Shown: positions 7,337-13,870 of the stretch, piece by piece
Layout: the number at the start of each line of letters is the position of its first letter
How positions within the stretch are numbered: the first letter of the stretch is position 1
Assembly (NCBI GenBank): GCA_000437755.1
Contig: FR900160.1
Coordinates: 1 to 22,556, forward strand
Length of the DNA stretch: 22,556 bases
From: Roseburia sp. CAG:303
GTDB lineage: Bacteria; Bacillota; Clostridia; Lachnospirales; Lachnospiraceae
Direction of reading: 5' to 3'
Made by a program: the position numbers and the translations under genes
The notes under the pieces: generated by a model
What the model was told of the DNA's origin: nothing
Database searches by the model: none
Seen by the model: only the letters and a program-made list of their open reading frames with translations

Positions 7337-7365
7337 ATTATAACAGGATGGACGGGACAGTACAA
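7337..7365 (-). promoter_or_regulatory. Sigma-A promoter for the 23-residue peptide
   Basis: Reading the minus strand, TTGTAC (complement of 7360-7365), a 17-base spacer and TATAAT (complement of 7337-7342) form a near-consensus sigma-A promoter, with TGT before the -10 giving an extended -10 element. Transcription would start near 7330, about 49 bases before the ATG at 7281. Confidence 0.8.
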
Positions 7366-7382
7366 TAGGAGATAAATGGGAA

Positions 7383-7411
7383 TGGAAATCTCTTTTGGTT
7401 TGTGGTAGAAT
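7383..7411 (+). promoter_or_regulatory. Candidate promoter of the ior-paaK operon
   Basis: TGGAAA at 7383-7388 and TAGAAT at 7406-7411 are 17 bases apart. A second possible -10, TATAAT at about 7425-7430, lacks a good -35. Either would drive the gene at 7478 and, with only 21 bases before iorA, the whole operon. It lies back to back with the minus-strand promoter at 7337-7365. Confidence 0.4.
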
Positions 7412-7477
7412 TAGTTTATGAAAATTATAATAACAAAGAGCATATAAATGAACCGCTCAGGATTTGGAGGTAAAAAG

Positions 7478-7768
7478 ATGGATATTCATTCTATTGATGC
7501 AGAGGACGACCAGTTTGCATATCGTTATGATACACAGCTACTGATTGACAGGAGGGATAAAGATTTGGATGAGGATGAGATTGCGGATTATATTACAGAG
7601 CATTTTGAGGGAAACAGTCTGATTGCGGCAGGCGATGAGGATTTGGTAAAAATTCATTTTCATACAAATGAGCCGTGGAAGATACTGGAATATTGTAATT
7701 CGGTTGGAGAGATTTATGATATTGTTGTCGAAGATATGATTCGTCAGACAAACGGACTGAAAGGATAA
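7478..7768 (+). CDS. Stand-alone FakA/YloV C-terminal-domain-like protein
   Basis: A 96-residue acidic protein. The segment LVKIHFHTNEPWKILEYCNS with the preceding GNSLIAAGDED resembles the C-terminal part of FakA/YloV (the DAK2-type fatty-acid kinase subunit), where the equivalent text is of the form VKVHVHTNxPGxVLEY. The catalytic DhaL/DAK2 domain, which binds ATP, is missing, so it cannot be a kinase alone. The ATG at 7478 is chosen because GGAGG (7466-7470) sits seven bases upstream; an in-frame ATG at 7448 has no ribosome site. It is 21 bases before iorA and probably co-transcribed with it. The sequence either reflects a domain used on its own or a shortened gene; the open, well-started frame argues for a functional small protein. 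Its role is unknown. Confidence 0.7.
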   Translation: MDIHSIDAEDDQFAYRYDTQLLIDRRDKDLDEDEIADYITEHFEGNSLIAAGDEDLVKIHFHTNEPWKILEYCNSVGEIYDIVVEDMIRQTNGLKG

Positions 7769-7789
7769 TGTGAAAGGAAATTTATTAAT

Positions 7790-9586
7790 ATGCAGGAATA
7801 TGTAATGGGGAATGGAGCGATTGCACTGGGAGCTTTAGCCGCAGGTGTGAATCTGGTGGCAGGATACCCGGGAACTCCATCCTCTGAAATTGTGGAAACG
7901 ATATCCAGATATCCGCATGAGGGGGTACATCTGGAATGGTCGGTAAATGAGAAAGCAGCTATGGAGGTAGCGGCAGGAGCAGCATATAGCGGTGCAAGGG
8001 CACTTGTTACCATGAAGCAGGTGGGACTGAATGTGGCGGCAGATCCCCTGCTTTCATTGGCATATGTGGGTGTAAAGGGCGGAATGGTAATTGTTTCAGC
8101 GGATGATCCGGGACCGATTTCTTCCCAGACGGAGCAGGATACCAGGCGGTTTGCGGATTTCTGCAGAATACCGGTATTCGACCCGTCATCACCGGAAGAG
8201 GCATATCAGATGATTCAGGATGCATTCCGGTATTCGGAAAAATATAAAACACCGGTATTGTTCCGGCCGACCACCAGAGTCTGTCATGCGTATGCAAACA
8301 TTGAGAATCCGGAATACAAAGGACCAAAAGAATATGAAGGATTTCAGAAAGATTCAAAGAAATGGGTTATTTTTCCAAAACTGTCCTATGCCAGTCATGC
8401 AAGGATGGAAGAGAGAAATGTGGAAATAGGAAAAGATTTTTCACAGTATGCGTGGAATAAAGTAGAAGGTTCTTCTTCAGAAAAAGCCATAATTGCATCA
8501 GGTATCAGTTATGCCTATGCGAAGGAATATCTGAAAAATCACGAAGATATCCGGTTGATAAAGATAGCTACGGCATATCCGTTTCCGGAAGATTTTGTAA
8601 GGACTGCCCTGGAAGGTGTAAAAGAAGTTATCTGTCTGGAAGAATTAAGCCCATATATCGAAGAACAGGTGTTAAAACTTGCAGGCAGATATAAGCTGTC
8701 CATCAAAGTGTCCGGCAAGCTGGATGGAAAAGTACCACACAGTGGCGAAAACAGTGCAAATCTGTCGGCGGACATTCTGAGTGAATTTCTTGGAATAGAG
8801 AAAGTGGAACAGGGCATTGAGTTATCTGATGCGCCGGCACTGCCGGTACGTCCTCCGGTGTTATGTGCCGGATGTCCGCATCGTGCATCGTTTTATGCTG
8901 TAAAGCAGGCGATGAAGGGAAAGAAATCCTATTTTTGCGGAGATATCGGATGTTATACGCTGGGAAATGCCATGCCGCTGGATATGGTGGATACCTGCCT
9001 TTGTATGGGAGCAGGCATTACCATGGCACAGGGATTCCACTGGATCGATGGGGAAGGTACCTGCTTTGGATTTGTCGGAGATTCCACATTTTTCGCCTCT
9101 GGTATGACTGGCATTGTAAATGCTGTTTATAACAATGCGGACATGATTCTCTGTGTGTTGGATAATTCAACAACTGCAATGACGGGTCATCAGCCGCATC
9201 CGGGCATTGGCAGGAATATGATGGGACAGATTGTGGATAAGGTGGATATCCGGAAAGTGTTGGAGGGAATCGGGGTAAAGAAGATTCTTACCGTGGACCC
9301 GCTTAATCTGGAAGAAGCGGTGGCAGCAGTCAGAGAATGTGCGGAATGTGCAGGAGTGAAGGCAATTATATTCAAATCTCCATGTATTGCTATTTCAAAA
9401 CCGGATAAAAAATGTGTTATTTCAGACGCATGTATCCAGTGTAAAAAGTGTATTCGTGAGATAGGATGCCCCGCATTGATTACAAAGGACGGAAAAGTAA
9501 CGATTGATAGGAATCTCTGTACTGGATGTGGACTGTGCAGTAAAATCTGTCCGGTAAATGCGATAGGAGGTGACACTTGTGAATAA
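7790..9586 (+). CDS. iorA: Indolepyruvate:ferredoxin oxidoreductase alpha subunit
   Basis: A 598-residue IorA. With IorB it oxidatively decarboxylates aryl-2-oxoacids (indolepyruvate, phenylpyruvate, hydroxyphenylpyruvate) with CoA to arylacetyl-CoA, passing electrons to ferredoxin. The N-terminal pyrimidine-binding domain starts with GYPGTPSSEIVE (25-36). The thiamine-diphosphate domain has CAGCPHR (359-365), CGDIGCYTLGNAMP (383-396) and VGDSTFF to DNSTTAMTGHQPHPGIG (429-474). A C-terminal dicluster ferredoxin carries Cys548, 551, 554, 560 and Cys577, 580, 583, 587, each set ending in Cys-Pro. The length matches the family. The start has AAAGGA upstream. The gene overlaps iorB by eight bases, pointing to coupled translation of the two subunits. 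The enzyme type is oxygen-sensitive, consistent with an anaerobe. Confidence 0.95.
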   Translation: MQEYVMGNGAIALGALAAGVNLVAGYPGTPSSEIVETISRYPHEGVHLEWSVNEKAAMEVAAGAAYSGARALVTMKQVGLNVAADPLLSLAYVGVKGGMVIVSADDPGPISSQTEQDTRRFADFCRIPVFDPSSPEEAYQMIQDAFRYSEKYKTPVLFRPTTRVCHAYANIENPEYKGPKEYEGFQKDSKKWVIFPKLSYASHARMEERNVEIGKDFSQYAWNKVEGSSSEKAIIASGISYAYAKEYLKNHEDIRLIKIATAYPFPEDFVRTALEGVKEVICLEELSPYIEEQVLKLAGRYKLSIKVSGKLDGKVPHSGENSANLSADILSEFLGIEKVEQGIELSDAPALPVRPPVLCAGCPHRASFYAVKQAMKGKKSYFCGDIGCYTLGNAMPLDMVDTCLCMGAGITMAQGFHWIDGEGTCFGFVGDSTFFASGMTGIVNAVYNNADMILCVLDNSTTAMTGHQPHPGIGRNMMGQIVDKVDIRKVLEGIGVKKILTVDPLNLEEAVAAVRECAECAGVKAIIFKSPCIAISKPDKKCVISDACIQCKKCIREIGCPALITKDGKVTIDRNLCTGCGLCSKICPVNAIGGDTCE

Positions 9587-10172
9587 GGATATTTTAATCT
9601 GTGGTGTCGGAGGACAGGGTACGGTACTTGCTTCCAAAATCATTGCCGCATCTGCAATGGACGAAGGTTCTGCCGTACATTCTGCAGAAACAATCGGTAT
9701 GGCGCAGAGAGGGGGGGCAGTGACAAGCCATGTGCGTATCGGAGAAGCTTATGCACCGTTAATTCCGCATGGAGCGGCAGATATGATACTGGCATTTGAG
9801 CCTGCAGAGGCCGTTCGCAATCTTATCTATCTGAAAAAAGACGGCATTGTAATTGTAAACAGTGTGCCGGTAAAACCTGTCACGGAATCTTTGCAGGATA
9901 CGGGTTACGATGGGACTGAAATGATTCGTTATCTGAACGGAAAATGCAGATGTGTTGTAATAGATGCAGAGAAACTCTGCGCACCGTTTGGGTCATCGAG
10001 ATATTTTAATATCGCCATTCTCGGAGTGGCGGCAGGAACCGGAAAACTTGGAATTGCAAAAGAAACGGTACTTGCAGAGATTGAAAAGAGAGTGCCGGAA
10101 AAATACATAGAAATGAATAAGGCTGCATTTTTTGCAGGTTATGAAGAAGGAGAAAAACATGAAATTAAATAG
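9579..10172 (+). CDS. iorB: Indolepyruvate:ferredoxin oxidoreductase beta subunit
   Basis: A 197-residue gamma-type (pyruvate ferredoxin oxidoreductase gamma-domain) subunit that partners IorA. It opens with the typical ILICGVGGQGTVLASKI segment, followed by ETIGMAQRGGAVTSHVRIG and FEPAEAVRN, all hallmarks of the POR gamma/IorB family. The GTG at 9579 is preferred because AGGAGG at 9565-9570 is eight bases upstream; a GTG at 9570 falls inside that ribosome site. It overlaps the end of iorA by 8 bases and the start of the CoA-ligase gene by 14 bases, so the three are one tightly coupled unit. Confidence 0.93.
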   Translation: MNKDILICGVGGQGTVLASKIIAASAMDEGSAVHSAETIGMAQRGGAVTSHVRIGEAYAPLIPHGAADMILAFEPAEAVRNLIYLKKDGIVIVNSVPVKPVTESLQDTGYDGTEMIRYLNGKCRCVVIDAEKLCAPFGSSRYFNIAILGVAAGTGKLGIAKETVLAEIEKRVPEKYIEMNKAAFFAGYEEGEKHEIK

Positions 10173-11400
10173 CAGACAGATTGCCCTGGTGGATGCACAG
10201 ATTAAGAGACTGATACAGACGGACAGTTATTATGGAAAAATGTATAAGGAGGCAGGAATTGACGGAATATCCTGTCAGGAAGATTTTGAGAAGCTTCCGT
10301 TTTCCAGCAAGGCAGACCTTCGGAATGCCTATCCGCTTGGGATTCAGGCCGTGCCGGATGAAGAGGTTGTGCGTATCCATTCCTCATCAGGTACGACAGG
10401 AAAGCCGGTCATTATACCATATACAGCAAAGGATGTAGACGACTGGGCAACCATGTTTGCACGTTGTTATGAAACTGTGGGAATTACAAAAAAAGACCGT
10501 ATCCAGATTACACCGGGATATGGTCTGTGGACAGCCGGAATCGGATTTCAGGCCGGATGTGAGAAACTGGGTGCGATGGCAGTTCCGATGGGACCGGGCA
10601 ATACTGATAAACAGATTCAGATGATGATTGATTTAGAAACCACGGTATTAACGGCAACATCTTCCTATGCACTGCTTCTGGCAGAGGAAATCAACAAACG
10701 TGGAATCCGTGATCAGATTCATTTGAAAAAAGGTGTCTTTGGCTCAGAAAGATGGAGCGAAAAGATGCGTAAATACATTAAAAATGAACTTGGCATAGAG
10801 TTATATGATATTTACGGACTGACAGAAATCTATGGTCCGGGTATCGGTATCAGCTGTTCGGAAAATGCCGGAATGCATTACTGGGATGACTATGTATATA
10901 TCGAAATCGTCGATCCAAAGACACTACAGCCTGTAGCGGATGGTGAAGAAGGAGAAATCGTAATTACCACACTGGTAAAAGAGGGGGCACCATTACTCCG
11001 TTTCCGTACTCATGATATTTCACGAATTATTCCGGGAACCTGTGCGTGCGGTCGTACCTATCCGAGACTGGATATGATTAAGGGCAGAAGTGACGATATG
11101 TTCAAGGTACACGGTGTCAATATGTTCCCGAGCCAGGTGGAAGAAATTCTGGGCATGATTGACGGCGTATCCAGTGAATATAATATCAATATTGCACATG
11201 ACGAGAGCAATAACCGCGATATTATCATGGTTACGGCGGAAGCAGAAGGACGTGTGGACTTTGAAGCTACCGGACAGAAGATAAAAGAATTGTTCAAATC
11301 GAAGATGAGTGTGACACCGAAAGTAACCATCGTACCGGTGGGAACACTTCCTCGGACGGAAAAGAAAGCGAAGAGAGTCATTGACCATCGTGAGGAATAA
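10159..11400 (+). CDS. paaK: Phenylacetate-CoA ligase (PaaK-like, AMP-forming)
   Basis: A 413-residue adenylate-forming ligase of the phenylacetate-CoA ligase family, which joins arylacetates to CoA with ATP. The phosphate-binding loop SSSGTTGKP is at 75-83; YGLTEIYGPG, the FRTHDISR segment, a CACGRTYPR cysteine motif and the C-terminal lysine region RTEKKAKRV are all present. Length and motif order match the family. The ATG at 10159 follows AAGGAG and overlaps iorB by 14 bases. In anaerobes and archaea such ligases are commonly placed next to iorAB; here the pair could process arylpyruvate to arylacetyl-CoA and interconvert it with free arylacetate (phenyl-, hydroxyphenyl- or indoleacetate). 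The exact aryl substrate cannot be read from the sequence. Confidence 0.92.
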   Translation: MKLNSRQIALVDAQIKRLIQTDSYYGKMYKEAGIDGISCQEDFEKLPFSSKADLRNAYPLGIQAVPDEEVVRIHSSSGTTGKPVIIPYTAKDVDDWATMFARCYETVGITKKDRIQITPGYGLWTAGIGFQAGCEKLGAMAVPMGPGNTDKQIQMMIDLETTVLTATSSYALLLAEEINKRGIRDQIHLKKGVFGSERWSEKMRKYIKNELGIELYDIYGLTEIYGPGIGISCSENAGMHYWDDYVYIEIVDPKTLQPVADGEEGEIVITTLVKEGAPLLRFRTHDISRIIPGTCACGRTYPRLDMIKGRSDDMFKVHGVNMFPSQVEEILGMIDGVSSEYNINIAHDESNNRDIIMVTAEAEGRVDFEATGQKIKELFKSKMSVTPKVTIVPVGTLPRTEKKAKRVIDHREE

Positions 11401-11407
11401 CAGATTA

Positions 11408-11450
11408 TAAAAGGAAAAAACAAGGGGCTGCCCAGGCAGCCCCGTTTGTT
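11408..11450. terminator. Bidirectional terminator between paaK and the YitT gene
   Basis: GGGGCTGC (11424-11431) and GCAGCCCC (11436-11443) form an 8-bp GC-rich stem with a four-base loop. On the minus strand it is followed by TTGTTTTTTCC, a strong U-tract ending the convergent YitT transcript; on the plus strand the tail GTTTGTT is weaker but usable for paaK. Confidence 0.85.
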
Positions 11451-12285
11451 ATCTTAAGATTTCTTCTATGGTTGAAACTGTACAGAAGCTTCCTTTATTT
11501 TTAGAAATAATATCCCGCATTTTGTGCAGTTCAAAATAGTTAATATAGCAGATAAGTGTGGTATTATCCCCTGCGATAGCACCATAAGAATTAATAAGCG
11601 TACAGGTTTTGTTTAATTCCTGCTTGATATCCTGAACAATGGCTTCTGGTTTCTTAGTGATAATAGTAACCTGCTTGATCGCTTCAAAGTGATCGGTAAA
11701 CCGGTCGATGATTGCCGTGGCGATGACGTATACCAGAAGACTTAACATGGCGGAATTCTGGTCGATTAAAGCAAATACGGCTATGTATACCAGTGCGTTA
11801 AAGATAATCAGAATGTAGGAAATACTGTAATCTTTTCCTGTTTTCTGATGAATCTTATTGACAATAATATTGGCAATAATTTCGGAACCGTCAATGCAGC
11901 CGCCGTTTCTCAGGATAAAAGAAAGACCAATTCCAAGGAGCGCACCGCCGAATGCTACGGCAATGAAATGTTCCGTATTCAGTTCAAACGGTATTTCCTC
12001 AAAGTAAGCAATGCCGACGGTGTATACGGCAGATCCGATGAATGCCTTTATAAAAAAATATCTTCCGAGGAAGACATATCCGGCGATGAGGAACGGAATA
12101 AAAATCAGAAGGATACACAGGGAGAGGTTGCATCCGGTCAGTTTGCTGATGATAATTGCAATGCCGGCAGTACCATAGTCGATGGCATCATTGGGAAGCA
12201 GAATACAGGCAACGGAGAAGCTTGCCATCAATGCACCGATGATGACTGCTACATATGAGAAGAGTTCTTTTACTTTTTTGCTCAT
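11449..12285 (-). CDS. YitT family membrane protein (DUF161 + DUF2179)
   Basis: A 278-residue protein with about five to six hydrophobic segments in the first 190 residues (for example about 10-30, 38-72, 78-93, 108-126 and 155-190) followed by a soluble C-terminal domain starting near QVTIITKKPEAIVQDIKQEL. This layout, with the conserved NGGCIDGSEIIANII segment in the membrane part, is the YitT/DUF161-DUF2179 family. The transport substrate of the family is not established; DUF2179 resembles ferredoxin-like sensory domains. AAAGGA precedes the ATG on the minus strand. It is a single-gene unit, convergent with the ior-paaK operon and divergent from the MATE gene. Confidence 0.9.
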   Translation of the reverse strand: MSKKVKELFSYVAVIIGALMASFSVACILLPNDAIDYGTAGIAIIISKLTGCNLSLCILLIFIPFLIAGYVFLGRYFFIKAFIGSAVYTVGIAYFEEIPFELNTEHFIAVAFGGALLGIGLSFILRNGGCIDGSEIIANIIVNKIHQKTGKDYSISYILIIFNALVYIAVFALIDQNSAMLSLLVYVIATAIIDRFTDHFEAIKQVTIITKKPEAIVQDIKQELNKTCTLINSYGAIAGDNTTLICYINYFELHKMRDIISKNKGSFCTVSTIEEILR

Positions 12286-12315
12286 AATAGTCCTTTCTGT
12301 GAGAGGTAAATAGTT

Positions 12316-12335
12316 GCTATAACGTATAGTATAGC
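12316..12335 (-). promoter_or_regulatory. Extended -10 promoter with inverted repeat upstream of YitT gene
   Basis: On the minus strand TGCTATACT (TATACT complementing 12328-12333) is an extended -10 box; no clear -35 is seen. The same spot holds an inverted repeat GCTATA (12316-12321) and TATAGC (12330-12335), so a repressor site over the promoter start is possible but not shown. Confidence 0.4.
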
Positions 12336-12415
12336 ATGAATTTTTGGAAAATAGTGTGAAAGTAGTCTAAAAAATAAAATTTTAAACCGGCAGTTGGTGG
12401 CGGCATGAAACAACA

Positions 12416-12444
12416 TTGTTTATTCACGGTTAGTATGCTATAAT
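12416..12444 (+). promoter_or_regulatory. Sigma-A promoter for MATE-GH31-MATE operon
   Basis: TTGTTT (12416-12421), 17 bases, TATAAT (12439-12444), with TGC just before the -10 making it an extended -10 promoter. Transcription would start near 12451, leaving about 50 bases of leader before the ATG at 12502. Confidence 0.75.
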
Positions 12445-12501
12445 GAATGGACAATGCATTTTTGTTATGCAGATATGATTTTTTTGGGAAAGGATTTTAT
12501 T

Positions 12502-13845
12502 ATGAAAACAAAAGATTCAAAGTTTTACCGGAAACTCTGGTGGCTGATGATACCAATCGTCCTGCAGAATCTGATGCTTGCCATGGTGGCAGTGGCAGAT
12601 GCGTTTATGCTGGGTGGAGTGGACCAGAATTATATGTCTGCGGTATCACTGGCAACACAGATACAGTTTATCCAGAATATGTTTCTGGCAGCGGCGACAA
12701 CAAGTCTTGGGATTCTGGGGGCACAGTACTGGGGCAAGGAGGATAAAAAGGCGGTCAATGATGTCTTCTGCATGGCACTGCGGTTATGTGGACTGGTGTC
12801 GATGATATTCTTTCTTGCCTGTCTGTTATTCCCGGAATATCTGATGCGGATATTTACAAATGAGACGGTATTAATCAGTCATGGCATCTCTTATTTAAGA
12901 ATTGCCGGATTTTCCTATCTGATAACAGGAATTTCCCAGTGCTATCTGACTATGATGAAAACGAGTGAGCATGCCAGGACAACGGCAGTTATTAGTTCTT
13001 TTACCGTGTGTATTAATATCATTTTAAATGCAATATTGATTTTCGGTGCGTTTGGAATAAAGCCGATGGGCATACAGGGGGCTGCGATTGCCACACTGAT
13101 TGCGAGAATACTGGAGCTTATCTGCTCGGTGGCAGTGTCTTACCGCAGAGGTTACATTCATCCGGAATTACGGGGATTATTCCACAGGGAAAAACAGCTT
13201 TCAAAAGATTTCTGGAAATGTGGTCTGCCGATTCTTGGAGCATGTCTGTTCTGGGGAATTGGATTCACTTCATATTCTTCTTTTATGGGACATCTCGGTA
13301 CAGATGCGGCGGCGGCAAATTCGATTGCGGCAGTAGTCCGTGATGTGATTTGCTGTTTCAGCGGCGGAATTTCCAGTGCGGCAGGTATTATGGTCGGGAA
13401 TGAACTGGGTTCCGGGGAACTGGAACGGGGAAAACTCTATGGCATCCGCCTGTTAAAGATTTCCTTTGTGTGCGGAATTGCGGCGGCGGCTCTGATGTTG
13501 CTGGCAGCTCCTGTTATTCTGCATTTTGCAAATCTGACGGAGGAGGCAGCAGGATATCTCAGGGGAATGTTTTTTGTCATCGCCTTTTATATGATAGGAA
13601 GGGCAGTCAACGATGTGACGATTAATGGTATTTTCTGTGCCGGAGGCGATACACTCTTTGATATGTACAGTCTTGCCGTGTGTATGTGGTGTCTGGCGAT
13701 TCCGCTTGCGGCGGCAGGAACTTACTATTTCCACTGGCCGGTGGTTCTGGTATATGCCTGCACCTGTATCGATGAGGTGGGGAAACTCCCTTGGGTCTTG
13801 TATCATTTCCGAAAATACAAATGGGTGAAAAATCTCACAAGATAA
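12502..13845 (+). CDS. MATE family efflux transporter (first copy)
   Basis: A 447-residue multi-pass membrane protein of the MATE (multi-antimicrobial extrusion) family, which exports drugs or metabolites against Na+ or H+ entry. Typical N-terminal family text is present: WWLMIPIVLQNLMLAMVAVA followed by DAFMLGG, and the hydrophobic segments repeat in two halves joined near residue 230, consistent with twelve helices. The ATG at 12502 has GAAAGGA upstream; the frame stays open to 12454 but without a ribosome site. It is the first gene of an operon with an alpha-glucosidase gene 25 bases downstream and a second MATE gene. The substrate cannot be inferred. Confidence 0.92.
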   Translation: MKTKDSKFYRKLWWLMIPIVLQNLMLAMVAVADAFMLGGVDQNYMSAVSLATQIQFIQNMFLAAATTSLGILGAQYWGKEDKKAVNDVFCMALRLCGLVSMIFFLACLLFPEYLMRIFTNETVLISHGISYLRIAGFSYLITGISQCYLTMMKTSEHARTTAVISSFTVCINIILNAILIFGAFGIKPMGIQGAAIATLIARILELICSVAVSYRRGYIHPELRGLFHREKQLSKDFWKCGLPILGACLFWGIGFTSYSSFMGHLGTDAAAANSIAAVVRDVICCFSGGISSAAGIMVGNELGSGELERGKLYGIRLLKISFVCGIAAAALMLLAAPVILHFANLTEEAAGYLRGMFFVIAFYMIGRAVNDVTINGIFCAGGDTLFDMYSLAVCMWCLAIPLAAAGTYYFHWPVVLVYACTCIDEVGKLPWVLYHFRKYKWVKNLTR

Positions 13846-13870
13846 GAGAGATAAGAAATGGAGGATATAG

